DNA from: Christensenella sp. UBA1214
Lineage (GTDB): Bacteria > Bacillota > Clostridia > Christensenellales > CAG-138
Direction: 5' to 3'
DNA length: 5,860 bases
Assembly (NCBI GenBank): GCA_002309375.1
Contig: DBXK01000016.1
Location: forward strand, 36,995 to 42,854
The notes under the pieces were generated by a model, which worked only from the letters and a program-made list of their open reading frames with translations, was not told the DNA's origin and ran no database searches. Below are positions 1 to 5,191 of this stretch, piece after piece; positions within the stretch are counted from its first letter, which is position 1, and every line of letters begins with the position of its first letter. The position numbers and the translations under genes were made by a program.

Positions 1-513
1 CTGACCGATATCGAGCCGTTCTATCCCGACCGCATGGCTTCGAGGATCCTCGGCATGGGCGATGTGCTCACTTTGATCGAGAAGGCGGAACAGGCCTTTG
101 ACGAAAAACAGGCGCTCGAGCTTGCCAACAAGATCAAGAACGACGACTTCAACCTCAACGATTTCCTCGAGCAGTTCCAGCAAATGAAGAAAATGGGCTC
201 GATGGAGGATATCCTCCGCATGATGCCCGGCGTCAACGCAGATCAGCTTAAGAACGTTGAGTTCGATAAAAAAGCGACCGGCAAAATGGAAGCGATCATT
301 TATTCAATGACGCCGAAAGAGCGCCGCAAGCCCGAACTGCTGAACGCAAGCCGCAAAAAGCGCATCGCCGCCGGCAGCGGAACAAGCGTGCAGGAAGTCA
401 ACAGGCTTCTCAAGCAGTTCGAACAATCCCGCCAGCTGATGAAGCAATTCACCGGCAAGGGCAAAAAACGCCGCGGTCTTATGAACGCATTGTTCGGAAA
501 ACGCGGCCTCTGA
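1..513 (+). CDS. ffh: Signal recognition particle protein Ffh, C-terminal part (5' end outside window)
   Basis: This is the last 170 residues of the SRP GTPase, open from base 1, so the start and most of the NG GTPase domain lie upstream. Ffh binds 4.5S/scRNA and signal peptides and delivers nascent membrane proteins to FtsY. Visible here are the end of the G domain (EPFYPDRMASRILGMGD, residues 6-21), then the methionine-rich M domain. That domain has QQMKKMGSMEDILRMMPG (60-77), which forms the signal-peptide groove, and the RNA-binding helix-turn-helix with RIAAGSGTSVQEVNRLLKQF (121-140). The basic tail with a GKGKKRRG stretch (152-159) is usual for the family. The neighbour downstream is rpsP, as in Bacillus and Clostridia. 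The identity is very secure; only the missing 5' part is unknown. Confidence 0.97.
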   Translation: MTDIEPFYPDRMASRILGMGDVLTLIEKAEQAFDEKQALELANKIKNDDFNLNDFLEQFQQMKKMGSMEDILRMMPGVNADQLKNVEFDKKATGKMEAIIYSMTPKERRKPELLNASRKKRIAAGSGTSVQEVNRLLKQFEQSRQLMKQFTGKGKKRRGLMNALFGKRGL

Positions 514-525
514 TCCAACCAATAT

Positions 526-544
526 AGGCGCAAAGCTGCCTTTT
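526..544 (+). other. Small hairpin between ffh and rpsP, possible weak attenuator
   Basis: AGGCGC (526-531) can pair with GC plus GCCT (535-536 and 538-541) around an AAA loop, with T537 bulged. Four T residues follow (541-544, the first of them paired). The stem is short and the T run poor, so at best it is a weak terminator or an RNA processing point that lets most transcripts continue into rpsP. No convincing promoter was found in the 70-base gap, which suggests rpsP is at least partly read from the ffh side. Confidence 0.25.
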
Positions 545-583
545 GGAAATAAAACAATCAATAATCAACCCGGAGGAATTACC

Positions 584-826
584 ATGCTTAAGATCAGACT
601 TCGCAGAATGGGCGCAAAGAAGGCTCCCTTCTACCGTATCGTTGTTGCGGATTCCCGCGCTCCCCGTGACGGCGCTTTCGTCGAGGAACTCGGTTACTAC
701 AATCCCCTCACCGATCCCGCTGAGGTCGTAGTTGACGCCGAGAAGGCAAAGACCTGGATCAAGAACGGCGCACAGCCCACCGATACCGTTCGCGGCCTTC
801 TCAAGAAGAACGGTGTTATCGACTGA
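584..826 (+). CDS. rpsP: 30S ribosomal protein S16
   Basis: An 80-residue protein of normal S16 length. S16 binds the 5' domain of 16S rRNA early in 30S assembly. The family signature is at the N-terminus, with LRRMGAKKAPFYRIVVADSR at residues 6-25, followed by EELGYYNP (34-41) and the C-terminal WIKNGAQPTDTVRGLLKK (58-75). The ATG is preceded by GGAGG at 572-576 with 7 bases between, a strong ribosome binding site fitting a highly expressed gene. The stop overlaps the khpA start (TGATG), so the two are probably translationally coupled. Confidence 0.98.
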   Translation: MLKIRLRRMGAKKAPFYRIVVADSRAPRDGAFVEELGYYNPLTDPAEVVVDAEKAKTWIKNGAQPTDTVRGLLKKNGVID

Positions 827-1176
827 TGGAAGAATTAAAGACGATCTCCGTTGAGGAAGTCGTTGCGCTCGTCGAGTACATCGCCAAAAACCTTGTTGAC
901 GAGCCCGACGCCGTCAAAGTCGTTATCAAGAACGAGGAAGCTTCCGAAGAAACAGCTGAAGAGGCGAACGCCGAAGGCGAAGAATTCAGCTATGACAGCG
1001 GATCCGAAGACGAAAAGTCCGAAGATGAAGCTCATGTCACGCTCGAGCTGTCCGTTGCCAAGGACGATATGGGCAAAGTCATTGGCAAGCAGGGAAGGAT
1101 CGCGAAGGCGATCCGCACCGTCGTTCGCGCCGCGACTATCAAGAGCGGTGTCAAGTATCGCATCGATATCCTGTAA
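826..1176 (+). CDS. khpA: KH-domain RNA-binding protein KhpA (YlqC family) with acidic insertion
   Basis: A 116-residue protein with a single type II KH fold. KhpA proteins usually have about 75-80 residues; in Gram-positives they pair with KhpB/Jag and bind RNA, with roles tied to cell envelope and division. Visible are the first helix and strand, VEYIAKNLVDEPDAVKVVI (residues 16-34), and the second half from VTLELSVAKDDMGKVIGKQG (71-90), with the GKQG (87-90) RNA-binding GxxG loop intact, then RIAKAIRTVVRAA. Between the two halves, residues 36-70 are an insertion with 16 acidic residues and one Lys, including tandem SEDEK/SEDEA. There are also about 10 more N-terminal residues than usual. 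No good ribosome binding site is seen, so the start probably relies on coupling to rpsP through the one-base stop/start overlap. The identity is secure; the effect of the insertion is unknown. Confidence 0.94.
   Translation: MEELKTISVEEVVALVEYIAKNLVDEPDAVKVVIKNEEASEETAEEANAEGEEFSYDSGSEDEKSEDEAHVTLELSVAKDDMGKVIGKQGRIAKAIRTVVRAATIKSGVKYRIDIL
1003..1029 (+). repeat. Short tandem repeat inside khpA acidic insertion
   Basis: TCCGAAGACGAA (1003-1014) recurs as TCCGAAGATGAA (1018-1029) with a 15-base period, differing at one third-codon position. It encodes SEDEK then SEDEA. The in-frame period of five codons suggests the insertion grew by local duplication or slippage. Confidence 0.6.
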
Positions 1177-1197
1177 CCGCAAACCAGATCATGAAAT

Positions 1198-1243
1198 GTT
1201 TGAAAAGGCAGCAGCGGAATAGACCGGTGCCGCTTTTTCAAAC
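1198..1243 (+). terminator. Long imperfect inverted repeat between khpA and rimM: candidate terminator or attenuator
   Basis: Two 20-base arms (1198-1217 and 1224-1243) flank the loop AATAGA. There are 17 Watson-Crick pairs, one G-U pair (1207/1234) and two mismatches (A1210/C1231, G1214/G1227). The GC-rich core is followed by TTTTT at 1234-1238, and on the other strand the matching A run gives the same layout, so it could act in both directions. The T run is paired with the upstream A run in the full stem. The hairpin ends 11 bases before the rimM ATG, so it might also affect rimM translation. Partial termination is more likely than a full stop, since rimM and trmD have no clear promoter of their own. 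Confidence 0.55.
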
Positions 1244-1254
1244 GCCGTTAAAAA

Positions 1255-1776
1255 ATGGATTATTTTCGTATTGGCTTGATATTGCGTCCGCACGGCATCA
1301 GGGGGGAAGTGAAGCTTCTTCCGCTGACGGACGATATCAATCGCTTCAAAGAGCTTTCCGACGCTTATATCGAGGTCCAGGAAGGCTGCTATAAAAAAAC
1401 TTTTGTCCGCGGCGCAAAGATCGTTCCGGGCGAAAGCGTGATCGTTTCGATCGAAGGCGTGAACACGATGGATGAAGCGGAGATGCTCCGCAACCGTTAT
1501 CTCTGCGTCGATCGTGAACATGCCGTCACGCTTCCGGAGGATACTTATTTCGTCAGCGACCTGATCGGCTGCAAAGTGTTCTCATCGGACGGCGAAGAGC
1601 TCGGTGAGCTTTCGGATGTTTACGAAACGAATGCAAACGATGTTTACGTCGTCACCGGCAAGCGCAGGCTTTCGGTTCCGGCGCTCCGCAAACTGCTCGA
1701 TAAAGTAGATATTGCGCAACGCAGGATCGTTTTCAACTCGGACGTACTTTCGGAGGTCGGCCTTTTTGAGGATTGA
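1255..1776 (+). CDS. rimM: Ribosome maturation factor RimM
   Basis: A 173-residue protein of the usual length. RimM binds S19 and helps mature the 30S head. The N-terminal barrel has the start MDYFRIGLILRPHGIRGEVK (residues 1-20) with the HGIRGE signature at 13-18, and a DEAEMLRN stretch at 73-80. The PRC-barrel half begins around LPEDTYFVSDLIGCKV (93-108) and ends with VPALRKLLDKVD (141-152) and RRIVF (156-160). The start is fixed: an in-frame TAA lies at 1249-1251, so nothing upstream is possible and a later start would lose the signature. There is no Shine-Dalgarno sequence in the A-rich stretch before the ATG, which is unusual next to genes with GGAGG sites. Its 3' end contains the trmD ribosome binding site and start codon. 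Confidence 0.96.
   Translation: MDYFRIGLILRPHGIRGEVKLLPLTDDINRFKELSDAYIEVQEGCYKKTFVRGAKIVPGESVIVSIEGVNTMDEAEMLRNRYLCVDREHAVTLPEDTYFVSDLIGCKVFSSDGEELGELSDVYETNANDVYVVTGKRRLSVPALRKLLDKVDIAQRRIVFNSDVLSEVGLFED
1752..1756 (+). promoter_or_regulatory. trmD ribosome binding site inside rimM
   Basis: GGAGG lies 9 bases before TTG at 1766. It decides the trmD start, since the only ATG upstream in that frame (1712) would add 18 residues unlike the family. Confidence 0.8.
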
Positions 1777-2512
1777 CATTCTCACAATCTTCCCGGAAAT
1801 GTTCGACGGTATCCTTTCGGCAAGCATGCTCGGCCGTGCTTCGGCGAATGGTATCCTTGAATTTCATGCGCACAATATCCGCGATTATTCGCTCAACAAG
1901 CATCATAATACCGATGATTATCCTTACGGCGGAGGCGCGGGCATGGTCATGCTGGCTCAGCCGATCATGGACTGCATCGACGCGGTGACTGCAATGAGCG
2001 AAGCCAAGCCTCGCCGTATCGTTATGACTCCGCGCGGCAAAACACTGACGCCGGAGCTCGCGATGGAGCTTGCGAAGGAGGAGCGTTTGCTCATCCTAGC
2101 AGGGCATTACGAAGGGATCGACGAACGCGTGATGGAGCTCATGGATGAGGAGATCTCGATCGGCGATTATGTGCTGACCGGAGGCGAGCTCCCGGCAATG
2201 GTGCTCATCGACTGCGTTTCGAGATTCATTCCCGGCGTGCTCGGCTCGAGTGAATCGGCGGAGGACGAGAGCTTTTCCGGATCCGGTCTTCTCGAATATC
2301 CGCAGTACACCCGTCCTGCGGAGTATCGAGGCCTCGCCGTTCCGGAAGTCTTATTGAACGGCAACCACGCCGAGATCAATAAATGGCGGCGGAAGCAAGC
2401 GCTTAAAAAGACCTTCGAGAACCGCCCGGATCTGCTCGAAAAAGCCGAACTAAACGATAAGGACCGCGCGTATCTTTCCGAATTGGCCGAAAACAAGCGG
2501 GAAAACGAATAA
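1766..2512 (+). CDS. trmD: tRNA (guanine-37-N1)-methyltransferase TrmD
   Basis: A 248-residue SPOUT methyltransferase that uses S-adenosylmethionine to make m1G37 next to the anticodon, preventing +1 frameshifting; it acts as a dimer. The start is TTG at 1766, giving MRIDILTIFPEMF as in the family, with GGAGG 9 bases upstream and an 11-base overlap with rimM. Motifs in order: DDYPYGGGAGM (50-60), the knotted cofactor site GHYEGIDERV (113-122) and EISIGDYVLTGGELPAM (129-145), RFIPGVLG (153-160), LLEYPQYTRP (175-184), then the C-terminal tRNA-binding domain with VLLNGNHAEINKWRRKQAL. The catalytic Asp169 of the E. coli enzyme (EDSF) aligns best with Glu168 here (EDESF), with Asp167 beside it. 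The length is close to that of known TrmD proteins. The identity is very secure. Confidence 0.97.
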   Translation: MRIDILTIFPEMFDGILSASMLGRASANGILEFHAHNIRDYSLNKHHNTDDYPYGGGAGMVMLAQPIMDCIDAVTAMSEAKPRRIVMTPRGKTLTPELAMELAKEERLLILAGHYEGIDERVMELMDEEISIGDYVLTGGELPAMVLIDCVSRFIPGVLGSSESAEDESFSGSGLLEYPQYTRPAEYRGLAVPEVLLNGNHAEINKWRRKQALKKTFENRPDLLEKAELNDKDRAYLSELAENKRENE

Positions 2513-2537
2513 ATATATAGGTTTTTGCCTTATATTT
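2511..2537 (+). other. AU-rich hairpin directly after trmD
   Basis: AAATATA plus AGG (2511-2517, 2519-2521) can pair with CCTTATATTT (2528-2537) around the loop TTTTTG, leaving T2518 bulged. It overlaps the trmD stop codon. The stem has only two G-C pairs and no clean T tract follows, so it may protect the mRNA 3' end or be a weak terminator rather than a classic one. Confidence 0.3.
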
Positions 2538-2550
2538 TCAATATTTCCTC

Positions 2551-2579
2551 TTGATTCGAAAACAGATCTATGCTATAAT
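2551..2579 (+). promoter_or_regulatory. Sigma-A type promoter of rplS
   Basis: TTGATT (2551-2556) and a perfect TATAAT (2574-2579) are separated by exactly 17 bases, and TGC directly before the -10 box gives an extended -10 element. The surrounding 2513-2590 stretch is AT-rich. Transcription should start near 2586, leaving a leader of about 60 bases before rplS. This is the best promoter in the window. Confidence 0.88.
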
Positions 2580-2590
2580 TTTATTTTAGT

Positions 2591-2629
2591 TGGGTGTTCC
2601 AATGGCCGCATGTCGGTTAAGAACATCTG
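2591..2629 (+). promoter_or_regulatory. Foldable rplS mRNA leader, candidate L19 autoregulatory structure
   Basis: An outer stem pairs 2591-2599 with 2621-2629 (nine pairs, three of them G-U). An inner stem pairs 2603-2608 with 2614-2619 (six pairs, two G-U) around a five-base loop. An asymmetric internal loop of 3 and 1 bases joins them. The structure ends six bases before the AAGGAG ribosome binding site. An L19 leader family upstream of rplS is known in Bacillota, and the position fits, but I matched the fold by eye only and did not compare it with that family's consensus. Confidence 0.45.
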
Positions 2630-2646
2630 TATTCAAGGAGTTTAAA

Positions 2647-3000
2647 ATGTCAGACATCATCAGAGAGCTCGAAAAAGAGCAGCTTAGAACAGATCTCCCC
2701 AAGCTCGAGATCGGCGACACCGTCCGCGTTTACGTCAAAGTCGTTGAAGGCAACCGCGAGAGGCTTCAGAACTTCGAAGGTATCGTCATCAAGATGCAGG
2801 GCGGCGGGATCCGCAAGACCTTCACCGTTCGCCGCATCAGCTACGGCGTCGGCGTTGAGAGGACCTTCCCCTATAACAGCCCCCGCATCGGCAGGATCGA
2901 GATCGTCCGTCACGGCGTCGTCCGCAGGGCGAAGCTGTACTACCTCCGCGAGAGGACCGGTAAGGCCGCCAAGATCAAGGAGCGTATCGTTACCAAATAA
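2647..3000 (+). CDS. rplS: 50S ribosomal protein L19
   Basis: A 117-residue L19 of normal length, located at the 30S-50S interface of the ribosome. The N-terminal helix IIRELEKEQLRTDLP (residues 4-18) is followed by the barrel with GDTVRVYVKVVEGNRERLQ (23-41), FEGIVI (43-48), the VGVERTFPYNSPRI stretch (68-81) and the C-terminal signature VRRAKLYYLRERTGKAAKIK (92-111). The ATG at 2647 has AAGGAG at 2635-2640, six bases away. In-frame starts further up (TTG 2590, ATG 2602) lie in the leader and would add residues foreign to L19. The gene has its own promoter and terminator, so it forms a separate transcription unit within the cluster. Confidence 0.98.
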   Translation: MSDIIRELEKEQLRTDLPKLEIGDTVRVYVKVVEGNRERLQNFEGIVIKMQGGGIRKTFTVRRISYGVGVERTFPYNSPRIGRIEIVRHGVVRRAKLYYLRERTGKAAKIKERIVTK

Positions 3001-3024
3001 GCATGCCCGGAGTTTAAGCTCCAA

Positions 3025-3059
3025 AGCCTCCCAGCCGCATCAGTTGGGAGGCTGTTTTT
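3025..3059 (+). terminator. Intrinsic terminator after rplS
   Basis: AGCCTCCCA (3025-3033) pairs perfectly with TGGGAGGCT (3045-3053). The stem can extend inward by G3034-T3044 and C3035-G3043, leaving a seven-base loop. TGTTTTTA follows. A smaller hairpin, GGAG/CTCC (3009-3012 and 3019-3022), sits just before it. This is the strongest terminator in the window, and rbgA begins only 25 bases past it. Confidence 0.9.
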
Positions 3060-3072
3060 AAAAATCGAAGGC

Positions 3073-3079
3073 AGGTGAG
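3073..3079 (+). promoter_or_regulatory. rbgA ribosome binding site
   Basis: AGGTGAG ends four bases before the ATG at 3084. It supports that start over the GTG at 3075, which lies inside this site. Confidence 0.7.
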
Positions 3080-3083
3080 CAGA

Positions 3084-4001
3084 ATGCAGACTATCAATTG
3101 GTATCCCGGGCATATGGCGAAAGCCAGAAGGATGCTCGAAGAAAACATAAAACTCGTTGACATGGTCATCGAGATCGTTGACGCACGCGCGCCGCTTGCC
3201 TGCCGCAATCCCGATTTCGAATCGCTTTTCAAAAACAAGCTCCGCGTCGTCGTTCTCAACAAGAGCGACCTTTCGAGCAAAGCTCAGAACAAAGCCTGGA
3301 TCGAGTATTTCCGGGCAAAAGGCATAACAGCCGTAGAGCTCGTTTCAACTTCGCAGGCGATGCGCAAGACCGCTGTGAACATGATCGAAAGGGCGGGGAA
3401 GCCGACCGTTCAGCGCTACCTCGAAAAAGGCATCCGCAAGACGCTTCGCGCAATGATCGTCGGCGTTCCGAACGCCGGCAAATCAACCTTCATCAACAGG
3501 ATCGCCGGCGCCGCAAGAGCGCAGGTCGGCGATCGGCCCGGCGTTACGAAGGCCAAACAGTGGGTAAAGGTTTCGGATTATCTCGAGCTGCTCGACACTC
3601 CGGGTCTTCTTTGGGGAAAGCTCGAAAATGAAAACCTTGCGAAGCACCTTGCCTATATCGGCTCGATCAGGGACGACGTTCTCGACATCGAAGAGATCTC
3701 CGCGCTGCTTCTTTTTGATCTTGCGAGGATCTGCCCGGAGCAGCTCAAAGCGCGGTACAAGAAGATCGACATTTCCGAGGAGCTTCCCGAGGAATATCTG
3801 AACGCCGTTTGCCGCAGCAGGGGCTTCATCCTACCGGGAAACGTACTCGATACCGAGCGGGCAGCAAGGATCGTTCTCGACGAATACCGCGGCGGAAAGA
3901 TCGCAGCGGTCGCGCTCGAAAATCCGGAGGATGATCCGGATATGAGCCCCAAAGAAGAACCTGAAAAGAATGATCCGGAGGATCCCGATGCCGAAGCTTG
4001 A
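3084..4001 (+). CDS. rbgA: Ribosome biogenesis GTPase RbgA (YlqF)
   Basis: A 305-residue circularly permuted GTPase that acts late in 50S assembly; in Bacillus it is needed to form the mature 50S subunit. The order of GTPase motifs is the permuted one: G4 NKSD (59-62), G5-like STSQ (88-91), G1 GVPNAGKST (127-135), G2 Thr155 in PGVTK, and G3 DTPG (171-174). The N-terminal WYPGHMAKARR (6-16) contains His10, which matches the His needed for GTP hydrolysis in Bacillus RbgA. The last 27 residues or so are rich in Asp, Glu and Pro (from PEDDPD, 281) and make the protein about 20 residues longer than the Bacillus one. The ATG at 3084 matches the family N-terminus. Its end overlaps rnhB by 14 bases. 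No promoter fits between the rplS terminator and this gene. Confidence 0.96.
   Translation: MQTINWYPGHMAKARRMLEENIKLVDMVIEIVDARAPLACRNPDFESLFKNKLRVVVLNKSDLSSKAQNKAWIEYFRAKGITAVELVSTSQAMRKTAVNMIERAGKPTVQRYLEKGIRKTLRAMIVGVPNAGKSTFINRIAGAARAQVGDRPGVTKAKQWVKVSDYLELLDTPGLLWGKLENENLAKHLAYIGSIRDDVLDIEEISALLLFDLARICPEQLKARYKKIDISEELPEEYLNAVCRSRGFILPGNVLDTERAARIVLDEYRGGKIAAVALENPEDDPDMSPKEEPEKNDPEDPDAEA
3922..3983 (+). repeat. Pair of 11-base direct repeats in the rbgA tail
   Basis: ATCCGGAGGAT occurs at 3922-3932 and 3973-3983, 51 bases apart and in the same reading phase, encoding NPEDD and DPEDP within the acidic RbgA tail. The second copy contains the rnhB ribosome binding site. Confidence 0.7.
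3977..3981 (+). promoter_or_regulatory. rnhB ribosome binding site inside rbgA
   Basis: GGAGG lies six bases before ATG 3988. It decides that start over the upstream in-frame ATG at 3970, which would precede this site. Confidence 0.8.
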
Positions 4002-4629
4002 CCGGGAAGCCGAACATAGGCGCCTTATTGCGCTTTCAGAATACGAACGCCCTTTTTGGAACAGCGGGATCGCCGTCGCCGGCATGGATGAGGTCGGCCG
4101 CGGCCCGCTTGCAGGGCCCGTTGTCGCAGCGGCGGTAGTCCTGCCGCCCGAATGCCTGATCGAAGGCGTGAACGATTCGAAAAAACTTTCGAAGAAAAAG
4201 CTTGCGGAGCTCGATCGTGAGATCCGCGAAAACGCGCTTGCCGTCGGCCTCGGCTGGGTGAGCGAAAAAGTGATCGACGAGATCAATATCCTTCGCGCGA
4301 CGAAAAGAGCTTTTGCGGAAGCATATAAGGATCTCGGCATCGGCGTCGGCACTGTTTTTGTCGACGCAGTCACGGGCCTTGATATCGACGCGGAGCAGCG
4401 TTCGATCATCCACGGCGATGCGCTTTGCTATTCGATCGCCGCAGCGAGCATCGTCGCAAAAGTCGCAAGGGACAGCTTTATGATCGAAATGGCGGAAAAG
4501 TATCCGCAGTACGGCTTCGAAAAGAACGTCGGCTACGGCACAAAACAGCATATCGAAGCGCTCAAAGAGTTCGGCCCCTGCGAGATCCACAGGCGCAGCT
4601 TCATAAAGAATTTCAAAGTCGGGGAATAA
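3988..4629 (+). CDS. rnhB: Ribonuclease HII
   Basis: A 213-residue type 2 RNase H, which cuts the RNA strand of RNA-DNA hybrids and starts removal of single ribonucleotides from DNA. All four carboxylates are in place: Asp34 and Glu35 in GMDEVGRGPLAGPV (32-45), Asp126 in FVDAVTG (124-130), and Asp144 in HGDAL (142-146). The 18-residue spacing of the last three Asp matches E. coli RNase HII. The C-terminal GYGTKQHIEALKEFGP (182-197) and IHRRSF (200-205) are also typical. The start is set by GGAGG at 3977-3981. It overlaps rbgA by 14 bases and yraN by one base (TAATG), so the three are probably co-translated. The 20-odd residues before the catalytic core are ordinary for Bacillota. Confidence 0.97.
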   Translation: MPKLDREAEHRRLIALSEYERPFWNSGIAVAGMDEVGRGPLAGPVVAAAVVLPPECLIEGVNDSKKLSKKKLAELDREIRENALAVGLGWVSEKVIDEINILRATKRAFAEAYKDLGIGVGTVFVDAVTGLDIDAEQRSIIHGDALCYSIAAASIVAKVARDSFMIEMAEKYPQYGFEKNVGYGTKQHIEALKEFGPCEIHRRSFIKNFKVGE

Positions 4630-5024
4630 TGCCGAAAGAATCTCTTGAATTGAAAAAAGGAAGCAAACAGCAGAAGCGCGGAGCAAAGGGGGAGCGCCGC
4701 GCAGTTCTTTATTTGCGTCTTCACGGCTACAGGATCCTCGAAAGGAACTATCTTTCGGGTCATAAAGAGATCGATATAATTGCAGAGAAGGGAAGCGTTC
4801 TGGCCTTCATCGAAGTCAAAGCGCGTCAGAACAACGCTCTTCCGGCTTACAGAAGCGTAACCCGTGCAAAGAAAGGAAACATTATTTCGGCCTCTAAACT
4901 GTATTTGGCAAAGAAGGGCGTTCGCGATCGGATCATCCGCTATGATGTGATCGAAGTCGATCTCGGTAAGCGCTTTTATTTCAATTCAGTCAACCATATC
5001 GAAAATGCTTTCATCGCCCGATGA
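4629..5024 (+). CDS. yraN: UPF0102 (YraN) family nuclease-fold protein
   Basis: A 131-residue member of the UPF0102 family, which is predicted to have a restriction-endonuclease-like fold and whose role is not settled. The family layout is clear: GAKGERRAVLYLRLHGYRIL (residues 18-37), RNY, then HKEIDIIAEKGSVLAFIEVK (45-64). Glu47, Asp49, Glu62 and Lys64 would form the PD-(D/E)xK-like active site. A basic lead-in (KKGSKQQKRG, 9-18) precedes the domain. The ATG overlaps the rnhB stop in TAATG, and only a weak GGGG lies upstream, so coupling to rnhB is likely. Placement next to rnhB is common in Bacillota and hints at a nucleic acid role. The family assignment is secure; the function is not. Confidence 0.92.
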   Translation: MPKESLELKKGSKQQKRGAKGERRAVLYLRLHGYRILERNYLSGHKEIDIIAEKGSVLAFIEVKARQNNALPAYRSVTRAKKGNIISASKLYLAKKGVRDRIIRYDVIEVDLGKRFYFNSVNHIENAFIAR

Positions 5025-5088
5025 ACAGGTCATTTTGGCAATTATAATGTAGTTTTGGGCAGATTTTTCATATTTATAAATAAAACAC

Positions 5089-5117
5089 TTCATTTTTTCG
5101 GAAAAGTGTGTTAGAAT
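5089..5117 (+). promoter_or_regulatory. Candidate promoter of the membrane glycosyltransferase gene
   Basis: TTCATT (5089-5094, 3 of 6 to consensus) and TAGAAT (5112-5117, 5 of 6) are separated by 17 bases, with TGT just before the -10 giving an extended -10 element. Transcription would begin near 5124. The -35 is weak, so confidence is moderate. Confidence 0.5.
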
Positions 5118-5182
5118 AGCTTTTACATTATCGGTATGATGTGCGAAATAGGCGTTTTCGTAAACTATTGCTCTGCCGATTT

Positions 5183-5187
5183 GGAGG
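5183..5187 (+). promoter_or_regulatory. Ribosome binding site of the membrane glycosyltransferase gene
   Basis: GGAGG is followed by four bases and the ATG at 5192. The gap is short, but the site is strong and no other start nearby fits better. Confidence 0.7.
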
Positions 5188-5191
5188 AAAA

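Larger units (their letters stand above)
5025..5191. other. AT-rich intergenic gap at the end of the conserved cluster
   Basis: The gap has no credible gene. It holds several -10-like boxes (TATAAT 5043-5048, TATAAA 5075-5080) without good partners, a better promoter at 5089-5117, and a foldable leader up to the next start. No clear terminator for yraN is seen; the six-bp hairpin TTCATC/GATGAA (5010-5025) spanning the stop is too weak. Confidence 0.6.

Noticed and set aside
835..1182. Minus-strand 115-codon frame opposite khpA
   Set aside because: It is the mirror of the khpA codon pattern; khpA has the conserved KH motif and operon position, the antisense frame has neither.
1712..1765. trmD starting at ATG 1712
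   Set aside because: It would add 18 residues absent from the family and has no ribosome binding site; TTG 1766 has GGAGG at the right distance.
2590..2646. N-terminal extension of L19 from TTG 2590 or ATG 2602
   Set aside because: The segment coincides with the mRNA leader stems, AAGGAG lies before ATG 2647, and the residues do not resemble any L19 N-terminus.
2990..3018. Promoter for rbgA: TTACCA (2990-2995) and TTTAAG (3013-3018), 17 bases apart
   Set aside because: Each box matches only 4 of 6, and transcription would still meet the strong terminator at 3025-3059.
3075..3083. rbgA starting at GTG 3075
   Set aside because: The GTG is part of the AGGTGAG ribosome binding site for ATG 3084, and the family begins a few residues before WYPGH/WFPGH.
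5010..5036. Hairpin TTCATC/GATGAA across the yraN stop with TTTT downstream
   Set aside because: The stem has only six pairs and the T run is separated from it, so I do not call a terminator.
5085..5109. Hairpin ACACTT/AAGTGT as terminator after yraN
   Set aside because: The stem is six mostly A-T pairs with a 13-base loop and no T run follows; it overlaps the better supported promoter.
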